Below, one piece after another: positions 48,322 to 57,244 of a DNA stretch of 64,000 nt (position 1 is its first letter; every line of letters begins with the position of its first letter). A model generated the notes under the pieces. It was not told the DNA's origin and searched no databases. It saw only the letters and a list, made by a program, of their open reading frames with translations. The position numbers were made by a program, and so were the translations under genes. This stretch comes from an uncultured Oscillospiraceae bacterium (GTDB lineage Bacteria > Bacillota > Clostridia > Oscillospirales > Oscillospiraceae), in assembly GCA_934589145.1 (NCBI GenBank), contig CAKTNW010000008.1:5952-69951 (forward strand). The letters run 5' to 3'.

Positions 48322-50246
48322 CGGGGCCGCACCACCTCTCGTGACTGCTGGCGGCTGCGCTCCATGGCGCCCCGAGCCGCCGCATCGCGGGATGTGCCGG
48401 GCGCGGCGCTGCCGCCGTCTGCCTGCTCCGCCGCCAGGCGCTCCGCCAGATGGGTGCCCTTGGCCTCGTCCACCACCTGGGCCAGCTGCAAAAGCTGCTG
48501 CCGCAGCGCGGCCATCTCCGCCGCCTGGGTCCTGCCGCCGGAGATGATCCGCGCCAGCTGATCCTTGTTCTTGAAGTCCATCAGCTCCAGACACCGCAGC
48601 GCCTGATCCGCCAGATCCTCCCGGAAGAAGCCCATCTGAAACAGCTGCAGCGCCAGTTGATTGGCCTCCGCCGTGCGATAGGGGCTCTCCCGTTCCGCGC
48701 CGATCTCCAGGTCGAACTCCGGCACCCGATAGGACACGTTCACCCCGTCGTCCATCACGCGGGGCTGCAATCCGCTGCGGTCATAGCTGACGAACTCCTC
48801 CGTGCCCATGGCGCCCAGCAGCCGGAACTGCCGGGGCATCTCATAGAACTGGCGGATCAGCTCGATGCACAGCGTCACCACATCGGCAAAGGCCTCGTAG
48901 CCGTCGTCGATCATGTTGCGGCTCAGCTTGCCGCTGCTCTCCTGCAGCGCGGCGATGGCGGTACCCGCCGTCACGCCTGCGGCGGTGCCGCCGTTGGCCA
49001 CGTCCCGGTTGCCTGCCGTCTCCTTCATCTCGGCGATCTTGTTGTTCAGGATCGCCACATACACGCTGTCCAGGCTGCCCGCCCGGATAGGCGCGATGGA
49101 GTCCGCCCCCAGATTGCCGTTGGTGTGGACAAAGGGCCGCGTCTAGTCGGCGTATTCGTTTTCGTTCACCGCCCCGTCGGAGCGGATGAAGAACCGGGGC
49201 GTGGCGTTGGCCAGCGTGTTCTTCAGGATGGCCTGATTCATCAGGTCGATCTGCTTCTGGGGGCTCTTGCACAGGTCGATGTACCCGTACCCGCAGGGGG
49301 TGCCCTCCTCGGGGAACAGCACGTCGAACACAAAGGGGTACTTCCCGTGGTCGTACCAGCCCCGCTGCGCCATACTGGGGCCGCAGGGCGCCTGCCCCAT
49401 CATGGGACGGCCCTCCTTGTCGGTGCCCAGAAACCGGGTCTCGGTGGGCTGCACCGTGTCGTTCTCCGTGGCGTACAGCACCGTTTCCCCCACATACTTG
49501 CAGTACTGCAATACCCTCCGGCCCTCCACTGCCGTGTGATAGTACCAGTCCACCACCAGCGACTTCCCGGTGGTGTCCACCGTGTCGTCATAGAGATAGC
49601 GGCTCAGGGTGAAGCCGCCCCGTCCCAGCTTCCCCTCCAACTGGGGATAGTCCGCCAGCAGCCGCTCGTTGTCCACCAGCTCCGTGGAGAAGAAGTGGGC
49701 GCTGTCCTGGATGTCCGTTACCCCCGGCTCCCAGAACAGGTTCAGCAGATCCATCCGCTTCACGCTGATGTCCCCCAGTCCGCCCAGCTTCGTGCCGTCC
49801 CAGAACACGCCGTACACGGCGCAGCCGGACTTCAGCTTGTACCACCACGCGGAGGAATACGTCCGCTTGAACTGATTCTTCTTCAGCACCACCGGCAGGA
49901 TGCGGCTCAGCCGCTGCGCCTCCAGCCTGTCGTCCGGCTCACGGGGCAGCACGGTGGGGGCGGGATAGCAGTCCATGGCGTCGGCGTGCTTGGAGAGGAT
50001 GCAGTTCACCAGCCACCCGCTGGCGGGCTGGGGATCGCCGCTGTTGCCGCCCTGGCCCTCCTTCTCCATCTGCTCCCAGTGCCGCAGCTTCCAGAACTGC
50101 TCGTTGTCGATGATCCGCTGCTCCAGACGGGCCTTACCCTCCTTGTACTTTTTCAGGATGCCGTTGGCCCGCCGCAGCTCCTCGGGGCCGATCCTGGGCC
50201 GCGCCAGAATGTCGGCGGCGGACTGTGCCGTGTCGTTGTGTTCCAT
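48318..50246 (-). pseudogene. Phage portal protein interrupted by an in-frame amber codon
   Basis: The 643-codon frame starts MEHNDTAQSAADILARPRIG with a good AAGGAGGT site. It has portal features: EQFWKLRHWEQME, GWLVNCILSKHADAMDCYP, MNQAILKNTLANATPRFFI, and a helical C-terminus with a basic tail. At 49143-49145, TAG separates ...NENEYAD from TRPFVHTNGNLGADSIAP; the same frame continues without any other disruption to 48318. A TGG-to-TAG change is a simple cause. Readthrough or suppression would restore the protein. Confidence 0.8.
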
Positions 50247-50417
50247 AAGTACCTCCTTGTGATGTAGGATGGATGTGAAGAACGCCTCCACACCCCTGCC
50301 CCTGCCCCATGGCCGCCGTTGCTGCCCAAGGGGCAACACCCGGTAAAAAAGTGGTAAATTTTTTGTAACATCCCCGGAAACGGCGGAAAATGGCACCGCC
50401 CCAGCCCCTTCCCGGCC

Positions 50418-50446
50418 TTGACGGCCAGGGTGCGGCGATGTATAAT
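50418..50446 (+). promoter_or_regulatory. Promoter of the methyltransferase gene
   Basis: TTGACG (50418-50423), 17 bases, TATAAT (50441-50446), followed by a start codon at 50483. The adjoining gap 50247-50482 has nothing else clear. Confidence 0.75.
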
Positions 50447-50482
50447 AAACTGATTTATTATCTGTATGGAGGACTTGGGGAT

Positions 50483-51346
50483 ATGTGGATCGCGGACGGC
50501 TGGCAGGATTATGAATTGCTCTCCTGCGGCGGCGGAGAAAAACTGGAACGTTGGGGTCGTCAGATCCTGGTGCGGCCTGACCCCCAGGCCATCTGGGAGG
50601 CGGACAAGCGCTCGAAGCTGTGGCGGCAGGCCAACGCCCGTTACAGCCGCAGCTCTACCGGCGGCGGCCATTGGGAGAAGAACGACCTGCCCCAGAGCTG
50701 GCCCATCCGCTATAAGGAGCTGACCTTCCAGGTAAAGCCCATGAACTTCAAGCATACGGGCCTGTTCCCGGAGCAGGCGGCCAACTGGGACTTCGCCATG
50801 GACGCCATCCGCAGCGCGGGCCGTCCCATCCGGGTGCTGAACCTGTTCGCCTATACCGGCGGCGCCACCGTGGCCTGCGCCAAGGCGGGCGCCAGCGTCT
50901 GCCATGTGGACGCGGCCAAGGGCATGGTCTCCTGGGCGAAGGAAAACGCGAAGCTCTCCGGCCTGGCCGACGCGCCCATCCGCTGGATCGTGGACGACTG
51001 CGCCAAGTTTGTCGAGCGGGAGATTCGCCGGGGCAAGACCTACGACGCCATCATCATGGATCCCCCCAGCTATGGCCGCGGCCCTTCCGGCGAGGTCTGG
51101 AAGCTGGAGGATAACCTGTACCCCTTCGTGAAGCTGTGCATGCAGGTGCTGTCGGACAAGCCCCTGTTCGTCATCATCAACAGCTACACCACCGGTCTTG
51201 CGCCCTCCGTGCTGGGCTATATCCTGCACCTGCTGGCCTGCCAGCGCTTCGGCGGCAAGGTCATGTGGGACGAGCTGGGCCTGCCCTGCACCGAGTCCGG
51301 CATGGCGCTGCCCTGCGGCGCAACGGGCCGCTGGGTCAGCGAATAA
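50483..51346 (+). CDS. Class I SAM-dependent methyltransferase (RlmK/RlmI-like)
   Basis: The 287-residue Rossmann methyltransferase has the core LNLFAYTGGATVACAKAGA, HVDAAKGMVSWAKEN and IIMDPPSYGRGPSGE, the D/NPPS-type motif of RNA or protein methyltransferases. The N-terminal YELLSCGGGEKLERWG is shared with rRNA methyltransferases annotated in Firmicutes. The target is not known. TGGAGGAC precedes ATG 50483, and a promoter is visible. Confidence 0.82.
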   Translation: MWIADGWQDYELLSCGGGEKLERWGRQILVRPDPQAIWEADKRSKLWRQANARYSRSSTGGGHWEKNDLPQSWPIRYKELTFQVKPMNFKHTGLFPEQAANWDFAMDAIRSAGRPIRVLNLFAYTGGATVACAKAGASVCHVDAAKGMVSWAKENAKLSGLADAPIRWIVDDCAKFVEREIRRGKTYDAIIMDPPSYGRGPSGEVWKLEDNLYPFVKLCMQVLSDKPLFVIINSYTTGLAPSVLGYILHLLACQRFGGKVMWDELGLPCTESGMALPCGATGRWVSE

Positions 51347-51379
51347 CGCGATTACTTTCATAAGGAAACGATAGCTATT

Positions 51380-52228
51380 ATGTCAACGATGCTGAAAACC
51401 GAACACCTCTCCTTCACCTACCCGGCGGAGGAAGGGGTAAGCGCCTCCACCACAGCGCTGGAGGATGTGTCGCTGTCCATTGAAAAGGGCAGTTTTGTGG
51501 TGGTGCTGGGCCATAACGGCTCCGGCAAATCCACCCTGGCCAAGCATATGAATGCCGTGCTGCTGCCCTCTGGCGGCGCGGTGTATGTAGAGGGCATGGA
51601 CACCAAGGACGAGGCCCTGCTGCTGGAGATCCGCCGCCGTGTGGGCATGGTGTTCCAGAACCCGGATAACCAGATCGTCGCCAACGTGGTGGAGGAGGAC
51701 GTGGCCTTCGCCCCGGAGAATCTGGGCGTTCCCAGCGAGGAGATCCGCCGGCGGGTGGACGACGCCCTGGCGGCGGTGGGCATGTCGGAATTCACCCGCC
51801 ACGCGCCCCATCTTCTGTCCGGCGGACAGAAGCAGCGGGTGGCCATCGCCGGCGTCATCGCCATGGCCCCGGAGTGCATCGTCCTGGACGAGGCCACCGC
51901 TATGCTGGACCCGGCGGGACGGCGCGAGGTGCTGTCCGCCATCCGCACATTGAATCAGGAGCGGAACATCACCGTGGTGCTCATCACCCACCATATGGAC
52001 GAGGCCATGGACGCCGACCGTCTCATCGTCATGAACGACGGCAAGCTGGTGATGGACGGAACCCCCGCCCAGGTGTTCACCCAGGTGGACGCCCTCCGCG
52101 CCATGGGCCTTGCCGCCCCGGATACGGTGGAGCTGCTGTACGGCCTGCGCCAGAGCGGCATGAACGTCCCCCTGGACGCCCTGACGGTAGACGCCTGCGC
52201 CGATGCCATCTGCAAAGCCCTGCAATAA
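51380..52228 (+). CDS. ecfA1: ECF transporter ATPase EcfA1
   Basis: The 282-residue ABC ATPase of the energy-coupling factor module powers vitamin uptake with several S components. Walker [10 protein letters not shown]-loop FQNPDNQIV, signature LSGGQKQR, Walker [15 protein letters not shown]-loop ITHHMDE. It is first in the ecfA1-ecfA2-ecfT-truA cluster, usual in Firmicutes. The ribosomal-protein genes normally upstream are not here, where the phage block and a methyltransferase lie instead. Confidence 0.95.
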   Translation: MSTMLKTEHLSFTYPAEEGVSASTTALEDVSLSIEKGSFVVVLGHNGSGKSTLAKHMNAVLLPSGGAVYVEGMDTKDEALLLEIRRRVGMVFQNPDNQIVANVVEEDVAFAPENLGVPSEEIRRRVDDALAAVGMSEFTRHAPHLLSGGQKQRVAIAGVIAMAPECIVLDEATAMLDPAGRREVLSAIRTLNQERNITVVLITHHMDEAMDADRLIVMNDGKLVMDGTPAQVFTQVDALRAMGLAAPDTVELLYGLRQSGMNVPLDALTVDACADAICKALQ

Positions 52229-52251
52229 CCGCGGCACCTTCCTGAAACCAT

Positions 52252-52284
52252 CCGTAGGGCGGCATGACCACATGCCGCCGCCCA
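52252..52284. repeat. GTAGGG hairpin between ecfA1 and ecfA2
   Basis: GTAGGGCGGCATG, loop ACCA, CATGCCGCC. It is an uninterrupted copy of the hairpin that is split by a 110-bp repeat at 57476-57615. Confidence 0.85.
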
Positions 52285-52353
52285 ATATTGAACGCTTTCC
52301 TTGCTGAAAATCGTCAGATTTTCAGCAAAATCAATGAAACGAGGAACCCAACA

Positions 52354-53220
52354 TTGGAACCCATCATTCGTGTCGATCACCTGACACATACCTATAGCGC
52401 CGGAACGCCCTTCCAGCGCAGCGCCGTCAAGGACATGTCCCTGGATATCCTGCCGGGCGAGTTCCTGGGCGTCATCGGCCATACCGGCAGCGGCAAATCC
52501 ACCCTGATCCAGCACCTCAATGGCCTGCTGAAGCCCACCGAGGGGCATATCTACCTCAACGGCCAGGACATCTGGGCCGACCCCAAGAAGATCCGCCAGG
52601 TGCGCTTCCATGTGGGCCTGGTGTTCCAGTATCCCGAGTACCAGCTCTTCGAGGAGACGGTCTATAAGGACGTGGCCTTCGGCCCGAAAAACATGGGCCT
52701 GGACGAGGCGGAGATCGACCGCCGGGTGCGCCAGTCGGTGCAGGCCGTGGGCCTGAACGAGGACGTGCTGGAAAAGTCCCCCTTCGCCCTGTCCGGCGGC
52801 CAGAAGCGCCGCGTGGCCATCGCCGGCGTCATGGCCATGGAGCCGGAGGTGCTGATCCTGGACGAGCCAACCGCGGGCCTTGATCCCCGTGGCTGCGAGG
52901 ATATCCTCGCCCTCCTGCGGGATTACCATGCCCGGCGCGGCAGCACCGTGGTGCTGGTCAGCCACAGCATGGAGGAGATCGCCCGCAACGCCCAGCGCAT
53001 CATCGTGCTGGACAAGGGCGGCGTCTGTATGCAGGGCAGCCCGGTGGAGGTGTTCGCCCGTGCCCGTGAGCTGGAATCCATCGGCCTTGACGTGCCCCAG
53101 GTCACCAAGATCGCCCACGCCCTCCATGAAAAGGGCGTGGCCATCGACCCGGCGGTCTATACGGTGGAGGCGCTGCGTGCGCAGCTCCTCGCCCTGAAAG
53201 GGGGCCGCAACCTATGCTGA
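52354..53220 (+). CDS. ecfA2: ECF transporter ATPase EcfA2
   Basis: The 288-residue partner ATPase: Walker A GHTGSGKS, FQYPEYQLFEETVYKDVAFG, signature LSGGQKRR, Walker B EVLILDEPTAGLD, H-loop VSHSMEE. A TTG start at 52354 is chosen because GAGG lies ten bases before it and the protein then begins EPIIRVDHLTHTY as in relatives. The upstream ATG at 52264 lies in the hairpin repeat and is unlikely. It overlaps ecfT by seven bases. Confidence 0.94.
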   Translation: MEPIIRVDHLTHTYSAGTPFQRSAVKDMSLDILPGEFLGVIGHTGSGKSTLIQHLNGLLKPTEGHIYLNGQDIWADPKKIRQVRFHVGLVFQYPEYQLFEETVYKDVAFGPKNMGLDEAEIDRRVRQSVQAVGLNEDVLEKSPFALSGGQKRRVAIAGVMAMEPEVLILDEPTAGLDPRGCEDILALLRDYHARRGSTVVLVSHSMEEIARNAQRIIVLDKGGVCMQGSPVEVFARARELESIGLDVPQVTKIAHALHEKGVAIDPAVYTVEALRAQLLALKGGRNLC

Positions 53221-54020
53221 AGGACATCACCCTGGGCCAGTATTTCCCCGGCGATACCCTGATCCACCGGCTGGATCCCCGCACCAAGCTGCTGTGCGTG
53301 ATCCTGTATATCGTGGCCCTGTTCAACGCCAAGAGCGTGCTGACCTACGCCATTGTGGCGGTGGTGCTGATCACCTGCATCCTCATTTCCAAGGTACACT
53401 ATAAGGCCCTGACCCGCGGATTGAAGCCGGTTTATATTATCGTAGCCTTCACCGCCATCATGAACCTGTTCTTCTCCGGCGGTACGCCGGTGGCGGACGT
53501 GTGGCTCCTGCGCCACATCACCTACGAGGGCATCCGCTCCGCCATCGCCATGGTGCTGCGGATCATCATGCTGATCATGGGCACCTTCCTTCTGACCTAT
53601 ACCACCAGCCCCATCAGCCTGACCGACGCGCTGGAGCATCTGCTGTCCCCGCTGAAGAAGCTGAAAATGCCCATTCACGAGCTGTCCATGATGATGTCCA
53701 TCGCCCTGCGCTTCATCCCCACCCTGATCGAGGAGACGGACAAGATCATGTCCGCCCAGAAGGCCCGCGGCGCGGACTTCGAGTCCGGCAATATCTTCCA
53801 GCGGGCCAAGGCCCTGGTGCCTATTCTGGTGCCCCTGTTCATCAGCGCCTTCCGCCGTGCCGACGAGCTGGCCACGGCCATGGAGTGCCGCTGCTACCAC
53901 GGCGGCGAGGGCCGCACCGCCCTCCACGTCCTGCGCTACAAGGCCGCCGACTACCTGGCCCTGACGGTATTCCTGGTATTCACCGTGGGCATCATCGTAT
54001 TGAAGCACCTGGGATTGTAA
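53214..54020 (+). CDS. ecfT: ECF transporter transmembrane protein EcfT
   Basis: The 268-residue protein has about five membrane helices and the coupling motifs AQKARGADF and ATAMECRCYHGGEGR (the Ala-Arg-Gly type signatures that contact the ATPases). It starts LKDITLGQYFPGDTLIHRLDPRTK, as EcfT proteins do. It joins EcfA1/A2 with interchangeable S components, none of which is in the window. Confidence 0.95.
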   Translation: MLKDITLGQYFPGDTLIHRLDPRTKLLCVILYIVALFNAKSVLTYAIVAVVLITCILISKVHYKALTRGLKPVYIIVAFTAIMNLFFSGGTPVADVWLLRHITYEGIRSAIAMVLRIIMLIMGTFLLTYTTSPISLTDALEHLLSPLKKLKMPIHELSMMMSIALRFIPTLIEETDKIMSAQKARGADFESGNIFQRAKALVPILVPLFISAFRRADELATAMECRCYHGGEGRTALHVLRYKAADYLALTVFLVFTVGIIVLKHLGL

Positions 54021-54043
54021 GGAAAAAACGGGGAGCTTTCATG

Positions 54044-54420
54044 AAACCCTCCGTAGGGGGCGGCGTGCTCCTGTTGCGGTGCCCAAAATTTCTGCGCTGC
54101 CTTACGGCGGACGCTTGAAATTTTGACCGCAGCCACTCGTTCGCCGTGCTTCATCTGCCGCTGGCAGCGCACGGCTCTCTCCCCGCCGTTTGCCGGATAA
54201 TGTACGTTGAATGTGCGTAGGGGCGGGGCTCTGCCCCGCCCACCGATACATCGCTGTACCACCGGCGGGCGGGGTAGAACCCCGCCCCTACACCCGACCA
54301 CCGGCGCCCCTACGCATCGACTGTCGATAGAACTTCCGTAGGGCGGGGCCCGTGTGCCCCGCCGTCCGGTATGCGGCGGTTTATCACGCGGCGGGACACA
54401 CGGGTTCCGCCCTACGACAT
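54044..54420. repeat. Dense GTAGGG hairpins between ecfT and truA
   Basis: The 437-base gap has no gene. It holds at least four palindromes (near 54051, 54220-54290, 54340-54420). One, GTAGGGGGCGGCG...CGCCG, surrounds the 110-bp repeat at 54073-54184. Confidence 0.75.
54073..54184 (+). repeat. 110-bp nested repeat (family C), copy 2
   Basis: It starts GTTGCGGTGCCCAAAATTTC and ends CTGGCAGCGCACGGCTCTC. It is very similar to the copy at 57494 and less so in the middle to that at 26042. It sits between the arms of a GTAGGGGGCGGCG-type hairpin. Confidence 0.75.
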
Positions 54421-54457
54421 TTACCGCCGTCCCCCACCACCCCATGAAGGAGAACCT

Positions 54458-55216
54458 ATGCGCAATATCGCCCTGACATTGATGTATAACGGCAGCGCCT
54501 ACCACGGCTGGCAGGTGCAGAAAACGGAGGTCTCCGTGGCCCAGACGCTGGAGCGTGGCCTCAGCATGGTCTGCGGCCACCCGGTGAAGCTCACCGGCTG
54601 CGGCCGCACCGACGCCGGTGTCCACGCCGAGCACTATGTGGCCAATTTCCGCACCGACTCCCGCATCCCGCTGGATCGCCTGCCCTTCGCTGTCAATACC
54701 CATATCCCGGAGGATATCGCCGTCAAGGCCGCCTTTGAGGTGGCGGACGATTTCAACGCCATCGGCTCCTGCGTCAAGAAGGAATACACCTACCGTATCT
54801 ATAACTCCCGCATCAAGAATCCATTTTATGTCAACCGCGCCTATTTCTATCCCAAGAAGCTGGACGAGGCGGTGATGGATCGTGCCGCCCGGATGTTCGA
54901 GGGCACCCACGATTTCGCCGCCGTCCGCTCTGTGGGCACCAATGTCCGCAGCACGGTGCGCACCATTTACTACTGCCGGGTCACCCGCAGCGGGGAGCTG
55001 CTGGAGCTGAAGGTATGCGCCGACGGATTTTTGTATAATATGGTACGGGCCATCACCGGCACCGTGCTGTACGCCGCCGAGGGGAAGCTGACGCCGGAGG
55101 ATATTCCCGTCATTCTCGACAGCGGCAACCGCACCCTGGCGGGGCCGACGGCGCCGCCGGGCGGACTGTATCTGACCCGGATCTGGTACAACGACCCGCG
55201 CCTGGAGCGGGAATGA
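54458..55216 (+). CDS. truA: tRNA pseudouridine synthase A
   Basis: The 252-residue enzyme makes pseudouridine at positions 38-40 of tRNAs. Motifs: YNGSAYHGWQVQ, catalytic aspartate in GCGRTDAGVHAE, NFRTDSRIP, DFAAVRSVGT and GFLYNMVRAITGTVL. AAGGAG is seven bases before ATG 54458. The gene belongs to the ecf cluster, but the palindromes in the 437-base gap may uncouple it. Confidence 0.95.
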   Translation: MRNIALTLMYNGSAYHGWQVQKTEVSVAQTLERGLSMVCGHPVKLTGCGRTDAGVHAEHYVANFRTDSRIPLDRLPFAVNTHIPEDIAVKAAFEVADDFNAIGSCVKKEYTYRIYNSRIKNPFYVNRAYFYPKKLDEAVMDRAARMFEGTHDFAAVRSVGTNVRSTVRTIYYCRVTRSGELLELKVCADGFLYNMVRAITGTVLYAAEGKLTPEDIPVILDSGNRTLAGPTAPPGGLYLTRIWYNDPRLERE

Positions 55217-55238
55217 GCCAAAAATAAGGTGTAAAAAC

Positions 55239-55293
55239 GGTACAATAAAGGCCGTAATTGGTACAATAAGGGCCGTTATCCGGTACATAAACC
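55239..55293 (+). repeat. Short tandem repeats upstream of the DUF5711-like gene
   Basis: GGTACAATAAAGGCCGT (55239-55255), GGTACAATAAGGGCCGT (55260-55276) and a shorter GGTACATAAACC (55282-55293) have a spacing of about 21 bases, close to two helical turns. TACAAT in each could also act as a -10 box. Confidence 0.7.
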
Positions 55294-56520
55294 ATGGTGA
55301 AAGGGGGCAACAAGGCCGTGAAGAAGGACACAAAGAGCATCTATGACCTGCCGCCCGGAGATCTGCAGGAGGAGCAGCCCCGCCGCCTGCGCCAGAAGAA
55401 AAAGCCCCGCCGCTGGCTGTGGCTGACGCTGGCGGTGGTGATCGTGCTGGGCGTGGTGGCCGCCGCTGTCCTGTGGGACGCCAACAGCTTTGACGGCCTG
55501 CGCCGCGGCATCATCTACGCCCGGGCCGAGAAGGACGAGACCGGCTGCGCCAAGCTCTATTACTATGAAAACGACGCCACCAGCCGCTTTGCCGCCCTGA
55601 ACGGCAGCCTGGTGACGGTGGCCGCCAATCAGGTGCGGGTGCTGGACGAGCGCAGCCAGGTGCTGTATCAGAACAGCGTCCGCTTCCTGCACCCGGATCT
55701 GGTGTCCGGCGGCGACGTGGCCGTGGCCTATGACATCGGCGGCACGGTGCTGTACGCCCTGGACAGCAAGGGCCTGCGCTGGCAGCAGGAGACCGAGGGC
55801 GAGCTGCTCTCTGTCACCGTCAACCCCCACGGCTATGTGACCGCCACCTATAATAAGAGCGGCGCCAAGGCCGCTGTCACCGTGTGGGACAGCAGCGGCG
55901 CGGCGGTGTTTACCTATCTCTCCTCTCAGCGGTTCGTCATGACCGCCGCTCTGGGCCGGGACGACCGCACGCTGGCGGCGGTGACCATGGGACAGGAGGA
56001 CGGCGGCTTCCAGAGCTTCCTGGTGCTGTACCGCACCAACAGCGATAAGGAGGTGGCTGCCACTGCCATCAACGGCGGCGCGGTCTACGCCCTGGAGACC
56101 ATGCAGAGATCCTTCTGCGCCGTGGCGGAGCAGGGGCTCTATCTGCTGGACACCGACGGCAAGCTGCGCTCCAGCTATTCCTACGGCGGCCAGTATCTGC
56201 GCCGCTGCGCCACCGGCGACGGCGACTGGGCGGCGCTGCTGCTCAGCCGGTATAAGTCCGGCGGCTACGCCAGCCTGATCACCGTGGACAACGACGGCAA
56301 CGAGCTGGGCGGCTGCGACATTGACGGCGAGGTGCTGGATCTGTCCACCGCGGGCCGCTATGTGGCGGTGCTGTTCAGCGACCGGCTGACCATCTATGAC
56401 AAATATCTGACGGAGGTGGCCATGCTGCCCGACGTCAGCGAGGCGCGGGCCGTCCTGATGCGTGAGGACGGCAGCGCTGTTCTGGCGGGCGCCACCGGCG
56501 CTTCGCTGTATCTGCCGTAA
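55294..56520 (+). CDS. DUF5711-like membrane-anchored beta-propeller protein
   Basis: The 408-residue protein has a basic cytoplasmic N-terminus (RRLRQKKKPRRW), one membrane helix (~43-62, LTLAVVIVLGVVAAAVL), then an extracytoplasmic part. That part has repeated propeller-like strands (RVLDERSQVLYQNSVRF, LYALDSKGLRWQQE, YLLDTDGKLRSSYSYGG). The family occurs in Clostridia with no known function. ATG 55294 has no ribosome site; GTG at 55318 follows AAAGGGGG and may be the true start. cvpA follows 17 bases downstream. Confidence 0.7.
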   Translation: MVKGGNKAVKKDTKSIYDLPPGDLQEEQPRRLRQKKKPRRWLWLTLAVVIVLGVVAAAVLWDANSFDGLRRGIIYARAEKDETGCAKLYYYENDATSRFAALNGSLVTVAANQVRVLDERSQVLYQNSVRFLHPDLVSGGDVAVAYDIGGTVLYALDSKGLRWQQETEGELLSVTVNPHGYVTATYNKSGAKAAVTVWDSSGAAVFTYLSSQRFVMTAALGRDDRTLAAVTMGQEDGGFQSFLVLYRTNSDKEVAATAINGGAVYALETMQRSFCAVAEQGLYLLDTDGKLRSSYSYGGQYLRRCATGDGDWAALLLSRYKSGGYASLITVDNDGNELGGCDIDGEVLDLSTAGRYVAVLFSDRLTIYDKYLTEVAMLPDVSEARAVLMREDGSAVLAGATGASLYLP

Positions 56521-56537
56521 GGGCAAAAGGAGAACTT

Positions 56538-57209
56538 ATGAGCATTTCCCTGATCTTTGATGTGGCCATCGCGGCAATTTTGCTGCTGTGCCTGGTGATC
56601 GGCGGCAGCCGGGGCTTCGTCAGCAGCCTGCTGAGCGTAGTGATCCTGGCGGTGGCCCTGGTGGGCAGCGGCATCGTGGCCAATCTGCTGGCTGACCCGG
56701 TCACCGAGTGGGTGACGCCCCGGGTGCAGGAGCGTATCCTTGACCGGCTGACCGACGGACACAGCGAGGAGGCCGTCACAGCCGCCGCCGCGTCCGACAA
56801 CGAGGCGCTGGCCAGTCTGGTGGACTTTGACGCCATCACCGGCATCGCCAGGAAGGCCATGGACAGCGCCGTGGAGGCGGGCAAAAACCTGCTGGAGGGC
56901 GCCGTCACCGGGCTGGTGCGGTCGCTGGTATACGGCGTGCTGTTCGTGGTGTCGTTTCTGCTTTTGTCGCTGCTGCTGCGGCTGATCACAAGCCCCCTGC
57001 AGCTGGCGGCCCGCGCCCCGGTGCTGGGCTTTCTGAACCGCCTGGGCGGCGCGGCCCTGGGGCTGTGCCTGGGCATACTGGTGATGTTCGCCGCCGCCAG
57101 TGTGGTGCAGTGGACAGGACTGGTGGACGCCGCCACCCTGCGCCAGACGTACCTTTTACAATATTTCACCCAGCACAGTCCCATGGATCTGATCGCCATG
57201 CTGTGGTGA
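56538..57209 (+). CDS. CvpA family membrane protein
   Basis: The 223-residue protein has four membrane helices with the CvpA-type start FDVAIAAILLLCLVIGGSRGFVSSLLS and a second pair after ~140 (SLVYGVLFVVSFLLLSLLLRL). CvpA proteins are linked to colicin V production in E. coli and envelope functions elsewhere. AAAGGAG precedes the ATG. It likely forms an operon with the propeller protein. Confidence 0.85.
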   Translation: MSISLIFDVAIAAILLLCLVIGGSRGFVSSLLSVVILAVALVGSGIVANLLADPVTEWVTPRVQERILDRLTDGHSEEAVTAAAASDNEALASLVDFDAITGIARKAMDSAVEAGKNLLEGAVTGLVRSLVYGVLFVVSFLLLSLLLRLITSPLQLAARAPVLGFLNRLGGAALGLCLGILVMFAAASVVQWTGLVDAATLRQTYLLQYFTQHSPMDLIAMLW

Positions 57210-57244
57210 GCGAGCGTGGGAGAAAAACATAAGGGTACGCCCCA

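Larger units (their letters stand above)
39218..50246 (-). mobile_element. Phage morphogenesis block without terminase or integrase
   Basis: Eleven kilobases are transcribed leftward in virion-assembly order: portal, Prp-like protease, scaffold, N4-gp56-type major capsid, two small proteins including a connector, then tail and fibre genes. Terminase, integrase, replication, regulation and lysis genes are missing, and no att repeats were found. Base composition equals the chromosome. Host-type palindromic repeats occupy two gaps, and the portal has a stop codon. I infer a long-resident remnant or a domesticated block. Confidence 0.75.

Noticed and set aside
51347..51379. Vitamin riboswitch upstream of the ECF genes
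   Set aside because: Only about 33 bases separate the methyltransferase stop from ecfA1, with no room for an aptamer.
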